Below are positions 50,549 through 60,344 of a DNA stretch of 64,000 nt, one piece after another (position 1 is the stretch's first letter; every line of letters begins with the position of its first letter). Both the position numbers and the translations under genes were made by a program. The notes beneath the pieces are model-generated. The model did not search any database, had not been told where the DNA came from, and saw nothing but the letters and a program-made list of their open reading frames with translations. The stretch comes from Sphingomonas sinipercae (GTDB lineage: Bacteria > Pseudomonadota > Alphaproteobacteria > Sphingomonadales > Sphingomonadaceae). The stretch lies in the NCBI RefSeq assembly GCF_011302055.1, contig NZ_CP049871.1, positions 702,501 to 766,500 on the forward strand, written 5' to 3'.

Positions 50549-50576
50549 TTGCATGGGGCAAAAAGCGCGGCTATTG
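50549..50576 (+). promoter_or_regulatory. Candidate promoter for tRNA-Ala
   Basis: TTGCAT (50549-50554) is followed after 16 bases by CTATTG (50571-50576), about 50 bases before the tRNA. The GC-rich stretch after the -10 fits a stringently controlled stable-RNA promoter, but the match to consensus is modest. The rest of 50419-50626 shows nothing else. Confidence 0.4.
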
Positions 50577-50626
50577 GGGCCGCTCTCCCGGGTCCGGCGA
50601 AGGCTGAACCCACGCTCGGCTGGGGC

Positions 50627-50702
50627 GGGGCTGTAGCTCAGATGGGAGAGCGCTGCAATCGCACTGCAGAGGTCAGGGGTTCGATTCCCCTCAGCTCCAC
50701 CA
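50627..50702 (+). tRNA. tRNA-Ala (anticodon CGC)
   Basis: A full cloverleaf is visible: acceptor GGGGCTG with CAGCTCC (one G-U), D-stem GCTC/GAGC, anticodon stem CTGCA/TGCAG with loop ATCGCAC and anticodon CGC at 50660-50662, and T-stem AGGGG/CCCCT with TTCGATT. The 3' CCA is encoded (50700-50702). It reads GCG codons, common in this GC-rich genome. No integrase or attachment duplicate is near. Confidence 0.96.
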
Positions 50703-50775
50703 GCCTATTTTCCCTTCCTGCAAAGTCATTTGCTCGACACTTGGGCAGGACGCGTTTGGCTGCTAAGCGCCGCGG

Positions 50776-52641
50776 ATGCTCTCCATCAATGGAATTACGG
50801 TCCGCCTTGGCGGCAGGACGATCCTCGACCGCGCCTCGGCGACGTTCACGCCGGGCAGCCGCGTCGGGCTGATCGGCCGCAACGGGGCCGGCAAGTCGAC
50901 GCTGATGAAGGCGATCATCGGCCAGATCGAGCCCGACGAAGGTACGATCGAGATGCCGCGGCGCACGCGCATGGGCTACATCGCGCAGGAAGCCCCGGCG
51001 GGCGCTTCGAGCCCGTTCGAAACCGTGCTTGCCGCCGATGTCGAGCGGGCCCGACTGATGGACGAGGCCGAGCATTGCCAGGACGCGCACCGGATCAGCG
51101 ACATCCATGAGCGACTGCTGGCGATCGACGCCTACACCGCGCCGGCGCGTGCCGCTCGAATCCTGCTTGGTCTTGGCTTCGACGAGGAGATGCAGGCGCG
51201 GCCGCTGGATAGCTATTCCGGTGGCTGGAAGATGCGCGTGGCGCTTGCCGCCTTGCTGTTCTCCGAACCGGACCTCCTGCTGCTCGACGAGCCGTCGAAC
51301 CATCTCGACCTCGAAGCGACCTTGTGGCTCGAGAATTTTCTCAAGAGCTATCCCGGCACCTTGGTGGTGATCAGCCACGAGCGGGACCTGCTCAACAATG
51401 TGGTCGACGCGATTGCCCATCTCGAGCGCGGCAAGGTGACCGTCTATGCCGGCGGTTACGACAGCTTCGAACGGCAGCGGGCCGAGCGCGCCGCGCAGAT
51501 TGCAGCGGCGCAGGCGGCGCAGGAATCCCAGCGGGCGCGGTTGCAGGATTACATTGCCCGCAACAGCGCGCGCGCTTCGACCGCCAAGCAGGCGCAGTCG
51601 CGGGCGAAGATGCTGGCGAAGATGCAGCCGATCGCTGCGCTCGCCGATGACCCGAGCCTCAGCTTCGACTTTCCAAGCCCGTCGCAGCTCAAGCCACCGT
51701 TGATCACGCTCGACATGGCGGCGGTCGGCTATTCACAAACGCCGGTGCTTCGCCGGCTCAATCTGCGCATCGATCCCGACGACCGCATCGCGCTGCTCGG
51801 CCGTAACGGCAACGGCAAGACGACGCTGGCCCGGCTGCTGGCGGCGCAGCTGGCGCCGATGGAAGGCAGCGTCAGCGCCTCGTCGAAAATGCGCGTGGGG
51901 TACTTCACCCAGTACCAAGTTGAGGAACTGCACGGGGACGAAACGCCGTTGCAGCACATGACCCGGGCGATGGCCGACGCGACCCCGGGCGCCGTGCGGG
52001 CCCAGCTTGGGCGGTTCGGCTTTTCCGGCGACAAGGCCATCACGTTGGTCGGTAAATTGTCGGGCGGTGAACGGGCCAGGCTCGCGCTTGCGCTGATCAC
52101 TCGCGACGCGCCGCACCTGCTGATTCTCGACGAGCCGACCAACCACCTCGACGTCGATAGCCGCGAAGCGCTCGTGCAGGCGCTCAACGGCTATGACGGG
52201 GCGGTGATCATCGTCAGCCACGACCGGCACATGATCGAACTGACCGCCGACCGGCTGGTGCTGGTCGATGGCGGCGCGGCGAACGAATATGCCGGCAGCA
52301 TCGATGATTACATCGACCTGGTGCTGGGCCGGAACCAGCCGGCGGCCGAAGCGAAGGCGAAGCAGCCCAAGCAGGACCGCAAGGCAGCGGCGAAGGCTCG
52401 CGAAGATGCGCGGGCGCTGAAGAAAGCGGCGTCCGAAGCGGAAGCGGCAAGCGCCAGGCTGATGGCCCAATGTTCGGCGATCGACCAGGCGATGTTCGAT
52501 CCCAAGAGCGCGCCCGCGGAACTGGCCAATTTGCCGATGAGCGAGCTCAGCCGGCGTCGGGCCAAGGTGGCCGCGGAGCTGGAAGCTGCCGAAGCGCGTT
52601 GGCTTGAAGCCAGCGAGCGGCTGGAGCAAGCGGCGGCCTAG
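50776..52641 (+). CDS. ABC-F family ATPase (YheS-like)
   Basis: The 621-residue protein has two ABC cassettes: Walker A GRNGAGKST and GRNGNGKTT, signatures YSGGWKMRV and LSGGERARL, and Walker B LLLDEPSNHLDL and LILDEPTNHLDV. The long linker (about 235-300) is rich in Gln/Ala/Arg, and a charged Ala/Lys coiled-coil tail starts near residue 520. This is the YheS group, ribosome-associated factors. It starts 73 bp after the tRNA without a clear Shine-Dalgarno sequence. It ends on a CTAG shared with the convergent helicase gene and is the second ABC-F protein of the window after Uup. Confidence 0.93.
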   Translation: MLSINGITVRLGGRTILDRASATFTPGSRVGLIGRNGAGKSTLMKAIIGQIEPDEGTIEMPRRTRMGYIAQEAPAGASSPFETVLAADVERARLMDEAEHCQDAHRISDIHERLLAIDAYTAPARAARILLGLGFDEEMQARPLDSYSGGWKMRVALAALLFSEPDLLLLDEPSNHLDLEATLWLENFLKSYPGTLVVISHERDLLNNVVDAIAHLERGKVTVYAGGYDSFERQRAERAAQIAAAQAAQESQRARLQDYIARNSARASTAKQAQSRAKMLAKMQPIAALADDPSLSFDFPSPSQLKPPLITLDMAAVGYSQTPVLRRLNLRIDPDDRIALLGRNGNGKTTLARLLAAQLAPMEGSVSASSKMRVGYFTQYQVEELHGDETPLQHMTRAMADATPGAVRAQLGRFGFSGDKAITLVGKLSGGERARLALALITRDAPHLLILDEPTNHLDVDSREALVQALNGYDGAVIIVSHDRHMIELTADRLVLVDGGAANEYAGSIDDYIDLVLGRNQPAAEAKAKQPKQDRKAAAKAREDARALKKAASEAEAASARLMAQCSAIDQAMFDPKSAPAELANLPMSELSRRRAKVAAELEAAEARWLEASERLEQAAA

Positions 52642-54311
52642 GCCGGTTTCGGCCGGCGCGGCTTCTTCACGCGCGGCTGCTCGTGCGCCTGCTCGGGCCG
52701 GTAATTCGACGGCTCGCGCTGCGGCGCCGGCTCGATCATCAGCCCTTGGTCCTCCGGTGAGATGACGGCCCGGCGAAGCGCCTTGATGAAGCCGGGCGTG
52801 GCCCGTTCGCTGACCTGGAAATAGCTTTCGCTTGCTGCGATCCGGATCGCGCCGATCTCGGCCCGCCCGACATGACCGTAGCGGCAGATCAGCGGCAGCA
52901 GCCAGCGCGGGTCGGCATTGTGGCGGCGGCCGGCGTTCATCTGGAACCAGACCGCATTCTCGAAACCCGGGCGCGGGCCGTCCGGACGCCGTTCTGCGCG
53001 CTCGGCTGGGCTCAGGATATCCTCCGGCGCCGGCATATCCGTGCGCAGCGATTTGACCAAGGCCGCGACGATCGCTTCCGGCGAAAGCTTGGCCATCAGC
53101 TGGTTGGCGAGTTCGCGGTCCTCTTCCTCAAGCTCGGCCGGTTCGGACAGGGCGACCAGCAATCGCTCCCGGTCCTTGTCGCGGATCTGGGCGGCGGACG
53201 GCACCTGGACCCACTCGGCATCGATGCGGGCACCGCGAAGCATCCCCTCGACGCGCTTGCGGCGCTGGTACGGGACGATGAGGATTGCCGTGCCTTTGCG
53301 CCCGGCGCGCCCGGTGCGGCCCGACCGGTGCTGCAGCGCCTCGGCATCGCGGGGAAGCTCGACGTGGACGACCAGCGAGACCGACGGCAGGTCGATGCCG
53401 CGTGCCGCGACGTCGGTGGCGACGCAGACGCGGGCGCGCTGGTCGCGCAAGGCCTGCAGCGCGTGGTTGCGCTCGCTCTGGCTGTGCTCGCCAGACAAGG
53501 CGACCGCCTGGAAGCCCCGCTCGGTCAGGCTGGAATGGAGCCGCCGCACCGCCTCGCGGGTGGCGCAGAACAGGATCGCCGTCTCCGCATCGTGGAAGCG
53601 CAGGAGGTTGACCACCGCATGCTCGATGTCGGTCGGCGATACCGCCACCGCCTGGTAAGCGATGTCCTGATGCCCCTGGTTGTCGCCCAGGGTTTCGATC
53701 CGAAGCGCGTCCTTCTGGTAGCGCTTGGCGAGCGCCACGATCGGCCGCGGCATCGTCGCGGAGAACAACAAGGTGCGGCGGCCCTGAGGGGTGGCATCGA
53801 GGATTTCTTCAAGCTCCTCGCGGAAGCCCATGTCGAGCATCTCGTCGGCCTCGTCGAGCACCGCGACGCGAAGCGCCGAAAGGTCGAGAGCGCCGCGTTC
53901 CAGGTGGTCGCGAAGTCGGCCCGGCGTGCCGACGACGATGTGCACCCCGCCCTGGAGCGCGCGCCGTTCCTTCATCGGGTCCATGCCGCCGACGCAGGTG
54001 ACGACCCGGGCGCCGGCGCTGGCATAGAGCCAGTCGAGCTCCTTGCTGACCTGCATCGCAAGTTCGCGAGTCGGGGCGATGACCAGGGCCAGCGGTTCGC
54101 GGGTGAAGGTCAGCCGGTCGGCCTCGATCAGCTGCGCGGCCATCGCCATGCCGAAGGCAACGGTCTTGCCCGACCCGGTCTTGGCCGAAACAATGAGATC
54201 GCGGCCATCCGCTTCCTCAGCGACGACGGCCGACTGGACAGGCGTGAGTTGTTCGAAGCCGCGCGCGGTCAGCGCCTCGGCGAGGGCGTCATGAAGCCGG
54301 GGATGTTGCAT
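52638..54311 (-). CDS. DEAD-box RNA helicase with DbpA-like C-terminal domain
   Basis: This ATP-dependent RNA helicase is likely to act in ribosome assembly or RNA decay. The 557-residue product has a Q motif (FEQLTPVQS), AKTGSGKT, PTRELAMQ, DEADEMLDMGF, SAT, and HRSGRTGRAGRKG. The C-terminus (about 455-530) resembles the DbpA RNA-binding domain (RYGHVGRAEIGAIRIAASESYFQV), followed by a basic Pro/Arg/Lys tail. The ATG at 54311 begins the typical short N-terminus. It lies 235 bp downstream of pnp, separated by hairpins. Confidence 0.93.
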   Translation of the reverse strand: MQHPRLHDALAEALTARGFEQLTPVQSAVVAEEADGRDLIVSAKTGSGKTVAFGMAMAAQLIEADRLTFTREPLALVIAPTRELAMQVSKELDWLYASAGARVVTCVGGMDPMKERRALQGGVHIVVGTPGRLRDHLERGALDLSALRVAVLDEADEMLDMGFREELEEILDATPQGRRTLLFSATMPRPIVALAKRYQKDALRIETLGDNQGHQDIAYQAVAVSPTDIEHAVVNLLRFHDAETAILFCATREAVRRLHSSLTERGFQAVALSGEHSQSERNHALQALRDQRARVCVATDVAARGIDLPSVSLVVHVELPRDAEALQHRSGRTGRAGRKGTAILIVPYQRRKRVEGMLRGARIDAEWVQVPSAAQIRDKDRERLLVALSEPAELEEEDRELANQLMAKLSPEAIVAALVKSLRTDMPAPEDILSPAERAERRPDGPRPGFENAVWFQMNAGRRHNADPRWLLPLICRYGHVGRAEIGAIRIAASESYFQVSERATPGFIKALRRAVISPEDQGLMIEPAPQREPSNYRPEQAHEQPRVKKPRRPKPA

Positions 54312-54477
54312 TCGTGCGCGGTAGCCGGAAGTCGCTGGAATGGCCACCATCGCGCTGGTCGTCGCCGTTCGTTCCGGTGGGCATCCCGATTTCTCCAACA
54401 CTCTCGAACCGAGCGAATCACGGCATAACATAATGATTTCACGAACCGAATGGCTGGCGCGCCCAAGCCAAAGAAGA

Positions 54478-54505
54478 GAAGCCCCGCGATCGCTCGCGGG
54501 GCTTC
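54478..54505 (-). terminator. Strong hairpin terminator downstream of pnp
   Basis: A perfect 12-bp stem with a four-base loop (54478-54489 with 54494-54505). On the minus strand it is followed by TCTTCTTT; on the plus strand by CTTTTTT. It lies 41 bp after the pnp stop and probably ends the long translation operon. It could work in both directions, but no plus-strand gene runs into it. Confidence 0.85.
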
Positions 54506-54524
54506 CTTTTTTAGTGCATTGAAA

Positions 54525-54538
54525 CCGGCTTGCGCCGG
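54525..54538 (-). terminator. Small GNRA-loop hairpin right after pnp
   Basis: On the minus strand CCGGC-GCAA-GCCGG forms a 5-bp stem closed by a GCAA tetraloop and followed by TTTC, 8 bases after the pnp stop. With the larger hairpin at 54478-54505 it makes a double 3' structure that may block exonuclease attack on the pnp mRNA. Confidence 0.5.
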
Positions 54539-54546
54539 AGCGCAAA

Positions 54547-56925
54547 TCAGTCGGCGTCGTCGCCGGTCAGGAAGGCTGGGGCGAACGTGGGTTCGCTGCC
54601 GCCTTCGTTGCCTTGACCTTCACCGCCGTCGCGCCGGGGACCACGCTCGCCGCGGCCTTCGCCGCGCGGGCCGCGATCGCCGCGTCCGCCGCCGTCGCGT
54701 CCACCGCCTTCACGACGGGGTCCGCGATCGCGGTCGCCGCCGCGGCCACGGCCACGATCGCCACGATCGCCGCGCGGTCCGCGGTCGCCGCCTTCACGGG
54801 GCTCCTTGGGCGGGCGGGTGTCTTCGAGCTCGGCACCGGTTTCCTGATCGACGACGCGCATCGACAGGCGGACCTTGCCGCGCTGGTCGACCTCGAGCAG
54901 CTTGACCTTGACCTCCTGGCCTTCGGACAGAACGTCGCGGACGTTCTCGACCCGCTCGTTCTTGATCTCCGAAACGTGCACCAGGCCATCCTTGCCCGGC
55001 ATGAAGGTCACGAACGCGCCGAAATCGACGATGTTGGCGACCTTGCCGGTGTAAATGGTGCCCGGGATCGGCTCGGCCACGATGCCGTGGATCCAGGCGC
55101 GCGCGGCCTCGATCTTGGCCGGGTCCGAAGACGCGATCTTGATCGTGCCGTCGTCGTCGATGTCCACCTTCGCGCCGGTCTCCGCGACGATTTCACGGAT
55201 GACCTTTCCGCCGGTGCCGATGACTTCGCGAATCTTGTCCTTGGGTACCTGCATCGTTTCGATGCGCGGCGCGTGGGCGGACAGTTCTTCGCGCGTATGA
55301 TCGAGCGCCTTGGCCATTTCGCCCAGGATGTGGGCGCGGCCTTCCTTCGCCTGGGCGAGGGCCACCTTCATGATCTCCTCGGTGATGCCGGCGACCTTGA
55401 TGTCCATTTGCAGCGCGGTGATGCCGTTGGACGTGCCCGCAACCTTGAAGTCCATGTCACCAAGGTGATCTTCGTCGCCAAGGATGTCGCTGATTACGGC
55501 GAAGTCCTTGCCTTCGAGGATCAGGCCCATGGCAATGCCGGCGACTGGCGCCTTCAGCGGAACGCCGGCGTCCATCATCGCAAGGGAGCCGCCGCAGACG
55601 GTGGCCATCGAGCTGGAGCCGTTGGACTCGGTAATGTCGGACAGGACGCGGATCGTATAGGGAAACTCCTCCGCGCTCGGCAGCATCGGATGAAGCGCGC
55701 GCCAGGCGAGCTTGCCGTGGCCGGTCTCACGCCGGGACGGGGCGCCGAAGCGGCCGACCTCACCGACCGAGTAAGGCGGGAAGTTATAGTGCAGCATGAA
55801 GCGCGAGTAGGAGAGACCCTCCAGCCCGTCGATCATCTGTTCCGATTCCTTGGTGCCAAGCGTGGTGCTGACGATAGCCTGCGTTTCACCGCGGGTGAAA
55901 ATCGCCGAGCCGTGCGCGCGCGGCAGGAAGTGGACCATCGCCTCGATCGGCCGGATGTCCCTGGGACCGCGGCCGTCGATGCGGCGGCCGTCCTTGAGGA
56001 TGGCGCCACGAACGATGTTGGCTTCAAGCTTCTTGCCGAGCTTGGTGGCCTTCAGGGCAGTCGCCGGGTCGGCGTCCGCATAAGCATCCTTGAACGGCGT
56101 CTTGGCGGCGGCGAGCGCAGCGACGCGCTCAGCCTTGCCGACGATCCCATAGGCCTTTTCAAGGCCGTCACCGGCGAGATCTTTGAGCTTGGCGAGAATG
56201 CCTTCGCTCTCGGTGTCCTCGGGCAGTTCCCAAGGCTCCTTGGCGGCCTGCTCGGCCAGCTTGATGATGGCCTTGCAAACTTCCTGGCTAGCCTTGTGGC
56301 CGAACATGACGGCGCCGAGCATCTCGTCTTCCGAGAGCTCCTTGGCCTCCGATTCGACCATCATCACCGCGTTCGGCGTGCCGGCCATGACGAGGTCGAG
56401 CTTGCCTTCGGCAATCTGCGCCTGCGTCGGGTTGAGGATATATTCGCCTTCGGCCGAATAGCCGACGCGAGCGGCGCCAATCGGGCCCATGAAGGGAACG
56501 CCGGAGATGGTCAGCGCTGCCGACGCGGCGATCATCGCCAGGATGTCGGGCTCGTTCTCGCCGTCGTAGGAAAGGACCTGCGCGATCACGAGGACTTCGT
56601 TGTAGAAGCCTTCCGGGAACAGCGGGCGGATCGGACGGTCGATCAGGCGGCTGGTCAGCGTTTCCTTTTCGGTCGCGCCGCGCTCACGCTTGAAGAAGCC
56701 GCCCGGGATACGCCCGGCGGCCGAAAACTTTTCCTGATAGTGGACGGTCAGCGGGAAGAAGTCCTGCCCCGGCTTCACGCTCTTGGCGGCAGTGACCGCG
56801 CAAAGGACGACGGTTTCGCCGAGCGTGGCCATGACGGCGCCATTGGCCTGGCGCGCAACGCGGCCGGTTTCGAGCTTGAGGGTCTTGCCGCCAAGATCGG
56901 CTTCTACGGTTTTGATATCGAACAT
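54547..56925 (-). CDS. pnp: Polyribonucleotide nucleotidyltransferase with Arg/Gly-rich tail
   Basis: This phosphorolytic 3'-5' exoribonuclease (PNPase) has 792 residues: two RNase PH domains (KVGHG-type core; [20 protein letters not shown] in the second), a KH domain ([12 protein letters not shown]) and S1 domain ([13 protein letters not shown]...GLVHVSEI). After the S1 domain comes an unusual tail of about 75 residues made of RG, RGDRG and RGG units, ending in a short acidic segment. The ATG at 56925 begins MFDIKTVE. It is next to rpsO in the usual order. Confidence 0.96.
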   Translation of the reverse strand: MFDIKTVEADLGGKTLKLETGRVARQANGAVMATLGETVVLCAVTAAKSVKPGQDFFPLTVHYQEKFSAAGRIPGGFFKRERGATEKETLTSRLIDRPIRPLFPEGFYNEVLVIAQVLSYDGENEPDILAMIAASAALTISGVPFMGPIGAARVGYSAEGEYILNPTQAQIAEGKLDLVMAGTPNAVMMVESEAKELSEDEMLGAVMFGHKASQEVCKAIIKLAEQAAKEPWELPEDTESEGILAKLKDLAGDGLEKAYGIVGKAERVAALAAAKTPFKDAYADADPATALKATKLGKKLEANIVRGAILKDGRRIDGRGPRDIRPIEAMVHFLPRAHGSAIFTRGETQAIVSTTLGTKESEQMIDGLEGLSYSRFMLHYNFPPYSVGEVGRFGAPSRRETGHGKLAWRALHPMLPSAEEFPYTIRVLSDITESNGSSSMATVCGGSLAMMDAGVPLKAPVAGIAMGLILEGKDFAVISDILGDEDHLGDMDFKVAGTSNGITALQMDIKVAGITEEIMKVALAQAKEGRAHILGEMAKALDHTREELSAHAPRIETMQVPKDKIREVIGTGGKVIREIVAETGAKVDIDDDGTIKIASSDPAKIEAARAWIHGIVAEPIPGTIYTGKVANIVDFGAFVTFMPGKDGLVHVSEIKNERVENVRDVLSEGQEVKVKLLEVDQRGKVRLSMRVVDQETGAELEDTRPPKEPREGGDRGPRGDRGDRGRGRGGDRDRGPRREGGGRDGGGRGDRGPRGEGRGERGPRRDGGEGQGNEGGSEPTFAPAFLTGDDAD

Positions 56926-57056
56926 TTGATTTCCTTCTCCCGCGGGCCGGATGCCAGCGGGGTCATCTAGTGGCAGGCGAGACCGGCCTGCGAGCGGTGC
57001 GGGGCGTGTAAACCTGCCCCTGGACGCGCCGCCGAATTGCGGAGCTGTCCTACGCA

Positions 57057-57079
57057 AAGGGCGCCGCAAGGGCGCCCTT
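57057..57079 (-). terminator. Hairpin between rpsO and pnp
   Basis: AAGGGCGCC (57057-57065) pairs perfectly with GGCGCCCTT (57071-57079) around a five-base loop, 6 bases after the rpsO stop. There is no good T-run, so it is more likely a partial terminator or processing site. In other bacteria the rpsO-pnp junction carries an attenuator and an RNase III site. The remaining 130 bp to pnp show no further recognised element. Confidence 0.6.
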
Positions 57080-57084
57080 CGTAA

Positions 57085-57354
57085 TTACTTGCGAAGGCCA
57101 AGCTTCGCGATGAGATCGGTGTAGCGCTTTTCGTCCTCGCGGCGGAGGTAATCGAGCAGCGACCGGCGCTTGTTGACCATCATCAGCAGGCCGCGGCGCG
57201 AATGGTTGTCCTTCGCGTGCGTCTTGAAGTGGGCGGTCAGCGTGTTGATGCGGTCGGTGAGGATGGCGACCTGGACCTCGGGCGAACCGGTGTCGTCCTT
57301 GCCGCGGCCGTGTTCCTTGATAACTTCCTGCTTGCGCTCAGCGGTAATCGACAT
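57085..57354 (-). CDS. rpsO: 30S ribosomal protein S15
   Basis: It binds 16S rRNA in the platform of the small subunit. The product has 89 residues, the canonical length, with the typical [15 protein letters not shown] start, [14 protein letters not shown] and the [20 protein letters not shown] helix. ATG 57354 is preferred over an ATG two codons upstream because of the family length. It lies 17 bp after truB. Confidence 0.97.
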   Translation of the reverse strand: MSITAERKQEVIKEHGRGKDDTGSPEVQVAILTDRINTLTAHFKTHAKDNHSRRGLLMMVNKRRSLLDYLRREDEKRYTDLIAKLGLRK

Positions 57355-57371
57355 CGTCATTACTCCTGTCT

Positions 57372-58310
57372 TTAAAGGTTGAACCCCCGGACGACCTTGA
57401 GGCCGTCAACCGCGGCTTCGACCAGCGCCACCGGGACATCGTCCAGGCAGGCCAGTTGGAGCCCCGGTGTTGCGGGGAACCCGGCCAAGCGCTGTCCATG
57501 CCGGAGCAGCTGTGCCTGATCGGGGGTGACGGGGAGGGCCGGGATGTCGTCCAGCGCCGCTTGAAGCGGAACAACCGTCCTCGTCAGCTCGCGCGCCTTA
57601 GCGGTTTCGGCCAGGAAGTCCAGCGAAATGGCCGAATCGAGCCCGAACGGCCCAGCGCGTGTCCGCCTCAACATGGTGACGTGGCCGACCGTGTTCAACG
57701 CCCGGGCAATGTCGCGGGCCAGCGAGCGGATGTAGGTGCCCTTTGATACGGTGGCCGAGAGGGTCACTTCGCCGCTCCCGCTAAGACGGAACTCCAGTTG
57801 TTCTCTATCCTCCGCTGGCTCCTCGCTTTCGCCGGGCTGAAGAATCGAGAGAGCGTGCACCGTGACGGATCGCGGACCCATCTCGACCTCCTCCCCGGCG
57901 CGGGCGCGGGCGTAGGCGGCTTTCCCGTCAATCTTGAGTGCCGAATAAGCCGGCGGCACTTGCTCGATCGGGCCGGTGAAGGCGCAAAGCACGGCTTCGA
58001 CCTGCGCCAGCGTTGGGCGTACGTCGCTGGTGGCGATCACAGCGCCCTCCAGGTCGAGCGTATCGGTCTCTTCGCCGAACCGTATGGTGAAATCGTAAGC
58101 CTTGGTCGCATCGAGCATTCGGCCCGCGACCTTGGTCGCTTCGCCAATGGCGATCGGAAGCACGCCGCTGGCGAGCGGGTCCAGCGTGCCGCCATGACCC
58201 ACCTTGGTCTTCGGCTCGCCAGCCTCGCGAAGGGCGCGCTTGACCGCGCTGACCGCTTGGGTGGAGCCAAGGCCAACGGGCTTGTCGAGAATGACCCAGC
58301 CGTGGATCAC
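57372..58310 (-). CDS. truB: tRNA pseudouridine(55) synthase
   Basis: It converts U55 in the T-loop of tRNAs to pseudouridine. The 312-residue product has [13 protein letters not shown], catalytic Asp in [30 protein letters not shown] and [14 protein letters not shown]. The start is GTG 58310, whose GTGA overlaps the tdk stop; a longer frame through tdk has no family similarity. The C-terminal region is of the alphaproteobacterial type. Confidence 0.95.
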   Translation of the reverse strand: MIHGWVILDKPVGLGSTQAVSAVKRALREAGEPKTKVGHGGTLDPLASGVLPIAIGEATKVAGRMLDATKAYDFTIRFGEETDTLDLEGAVIATSDVRPTLAQVEAVLCAFTGPIEQVPPAYSALKIDGKAAYARARAGEEVEMGPRSVTVHALSILQPGESEEPAEDREQLEFRLSGSGEVTLSATVSKGTYIRSLARDIARALNTVGHVTMLRRTRAGPFGLDSAISLDFLAETAKARELTRTVVPLQAALDDIPALPVTPDQAQLLRHGQRLAGFPATPGLQLACLDDVPVALVEAAVDGLKVVRGFNL

Positions 58311-58927
58311 GGCTTGCGCGGGAGGCCGAGTGAGAGCTGTCGTGCATGGCTTTCCCGAAGCCGCTCGAAGAAGTGGCGGCGGCACAGGGCGATGTAACGG
58401 TCGTTGCCGCCAATTTCGGTCTGCTCGCCGGCGCCGACTGCGTGCCCTTCGGCATCGACGCGCAGGTTCATCGTCGCCTTGCGGCCGCATTCGCAAACCG
58501 TCTTCAATTCGATCAGCGCATCAGCCAGCGCCAGCAACGCCGCGCTGCCTTCGAACAATTCGCCGAGGAAATCGGTGCGCAAGCCGTAGCAAAGCACTGG
58601 AATATGGAACTCGTCCGACACCCGGCACAGCTGCCGCACGTGGTCGCGCGTGAGGAACTGCGCTTCGTCGACCAGGATGCAGTCGAGCGTGCGCTTCTTC
58701 AGTTCCTCGGCTGTCGCGACGAACATGTCGTCGGCGGGCGAATAGGTCCGCGCCGGCGCGGACAGGGCAATGCGCGAACCAATGGTCCCGGTCCCGGCGC
58801 GGTCGTCGTGCGCCGCCGTCCACAGCGCCGTCTCCATCCCCCGCTCGCGATAGTTGAAGTCCGCCTGCAGCAGGGTCGTCGATTTACCGGCATTCATCGC
58901 CGCATAATAGAAATAGAGCTTGGCCAT
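58307..58927 (-). CDS. tdk: Thymidine kinase (class II, zinc-binding)
   Basis: It phosphorylates thymidine to dTMP. The 206-residue product has the P-loop YYAAMNAGKST, the metal/base motif LVDEAQFL, a LVxDLxxL-type lid segment and four zinc ligands in CECGRKA and CRRHF. It is embedded in the rbfA...truB interval of the translation operon and is translationally coupled to truB. With cdd and the nuclease genes elsewhere it adds to nucleoside salvage. Confidence 0.94.
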   Translation of the reverse strand: MAKLYFYYAAMNAGKSTTLLQADFNYRERGMETALWTAAHDDRAGTGTIGSRIALSAPARTYSPADDMFVATAEELKKRTLDCILVDEAQFLTRDHVRQLCRVSDEFHIPVLCYGLRTDFLGELFEGSAALLALADALIELKTVCECGRKATMNLRVDAEGHAVGAGEQTEIGGNDRYIALCRRHFFERLRESHARQLSLGLPRKP

Positions 58928-59017
58928 TGGCGCGACGTTTAGCGGGATCGGCGGCGAGATGCGCCATCGATCTATGAAGAGATGCCGATCCCCTTAAGCC
59001 AGGTGGCGACCCTGCTT

Positions 59018-59419
59018 TTAACAGTGGCCGCCGCGCGTCGGTTTGAAATTGCTGAACCGAACGGCCTTGGCTTCGACCGGCCAGGATTCGAGCGCTGGCT
59101 TAGCGCCGCCGGGCAGGGTGCAGGTACGCGCGGCGCCCTTGCCGGGCGCGGCGCCGATCAGTTCGGCCTTGAAGGTGTAGCTGGTCGGGCTGTTGTTGGT
59201 CACGGTCATCATCGTCCCAAGCATCTTGCTGGTCACCACCTTGATCTCGCCTTTCTTCGGCCCGGTGGCGGAGGAGATGCGGCGGGCGTGGACCGGGTCG
59301 CCGTCCTTGAGCTTGAAGACCCAGCTTTCGCCGACCGGCACTATGAGCGGCTTCGCGGCGACGGGTACGGTTAGCGCAGCGGCAGCGGCGAAGACGAGGA
59401 CTGAGCGGATCAAGGCCAT
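59018..59419 (-). CDS. Exported protein of unknown function
   Basis: The 133-residue product has a clear signal peptide (ends PVAA) and a mature part of about 110 residues, probably all-beta: GESWVFKLKDGDPVHARRI, TMMTVTNNSPTSYTFKAELI. Two cysteines could form a disulfide. I do not recognise the family. Its start overlaps the GNAT gene end by 10 bases, so it is expressed with the translation operon, an odd place for an exported protein. Confidence 0.72.
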   Translation of the reverse strand: MALIRSVLVFAAAAALTVPVAAKPLIVPVGESWVFKLKDGDPVHARRISSATGPKKGEIKVVTSKMLGTMMTVTNNSPTSYTFKAELIGAAPGKGAARTCTLPGGAKPALESWPVEAKAVRFSNFKPTRGGHC

Positions 59420-59943
59420 TCCTCGCGAAGAATAGAGAAAAGCACCGTGTCGCGCACGTGGCCGTTCCAGGTGATGCGGTCGGAGCGGAGCACGCCTTCG
59501 CGCACGGCGCCGAGCTTGGCCATTGCCGCCTGGCTACGCGTGTTGCGGCTGTCGACGCGGAACTCGACGCGGCGGATCCCGCAAGCGAAGGCGCGGCGCA
59601 GCATCATGTCCTTGATCCGGCGGTTAAGGCCGGTGCCGCGCAGGTGCGGGCGGTAATAAGTGCCACCAATTTCCAGCGTCTGGCGCGGCTCGTCGATGCC
59701 GATGAAGCTCGACATGCCGGCCAATTCATCGCCGTCGAACAGGACGAAGGTGCGGTTGTTCGGCGCACCCGCGAAGCGATCGATGCTCTCGTCGAAATGC
59801 TCGGGATCGAACGAGATGGAATAGATTTTCCAGATTTCGGTCTCTTCGGCGCAGGCGGCCTTGAGCGCTTTGCGATGATGTTCGGCGAACACTTCGGCGC
59901 GGCAACCGTCGCCGGCCATGGGCGCGTCGAGGCTGTCGATCAT
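59410..59943 (-). CDS. GNAT-family N-acetyltransferase
   Basis: The 177-residue acetyl-CoA-dependent transferase is of the RimJ/RimL type: [23 protein letters not shown] binds the cofactor and [26 protein letters not shown] is the classic C-terminal block. The substrate (protein N-terminus or small molecule) is unknown. Its ATG overlaps the rbfA stop (ATGA), so it is part of the operon. Confidence 0.9.
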   Translation of the reverse strand: MIDSLDAPMAGDGCRAEVFAEHHRKALKAACAEETEIWKIYSISFDPEHFDESIDRFAGAPNNRTFVLFDGDELAGMSSFIGIDEPRQTLEIGGTYYRPHLRGTGLNRRIKDMMLRRAFACGIRRVEFRVDSRNTRSQAAMAKLGAVREGVLRSDRITWNGHVRDTVLFSILREEWP

Positions 59944-60332
59944 TCCTCGGCCAGGTCCTGAGCGACGTGGTCGGACCGCAGGATCCGGTCGATGTGGGTG
60001 CCTTCGTCGAAGCTTTCGTCGGCGCGAAACCTGAGCTTGGCGGCGAACTTGGTCCGGACCCGCTGGGCAACTTCGCGCTGCAAATAAGCGGTATTGGTTC
60101 GCAGCGCCTTCAGCACCGCTTCCTCGTCCTGGCCGAGCAAAGGTTTCACGAACACGGTGGCGTGGCGAAGGTCAGGCGACATGCGCACTTCGGTGATGCT
60201 GACGAGGTGGCTTTGCAGCGTTTCGTCGTGCACGTCGCCGCGCTGCAGGATTTCGCTCAGCACGTGCCGCACCTGTTCGCCGACGCGAAGCAGGCGGACC
60301 GAGCGGCCTTCAGCGGTTTCGATTTTCCTCAT
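59940..60332 (-). CDS. rbfA: Ribosome-binding factor A
   Basis: It helps mature the 30S subunit, above all at low temperature. The 130-residue product has the KH-type II fold pattern: [34 protein letters not shown] and [19 protein letters not shown]. It lies 92 bp after infB; the gap holds a complete palindromic repeat. Confidence 0.95.
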   Translation of the reverse strand: MRKIETAEGRSVRLLRVGEQVRHVLSEILQRGDVHDETLQSHLVSITEVRMSPDLRHATVFVKPLLGQDEEAVLKALRTNTAYLQREVAQRVRTKFAAKLRFRADESFDEGTHIDRILRSDHVAQDLAEE

Positions 60333-60344
60333 TCAGACCTGAAC

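Noticed and set aside
50600..50775. tRNA-Ala as a site for an integrated element
   Set aside because: No integrase, no duplicated tRNA 3' end and no change in gene style on either side.
54613..56970. 785-codon plus-strand frame opposite pnp
   Set aside because: Antisense of a conserved essential gene. No ribosome binding site or motif supports it.
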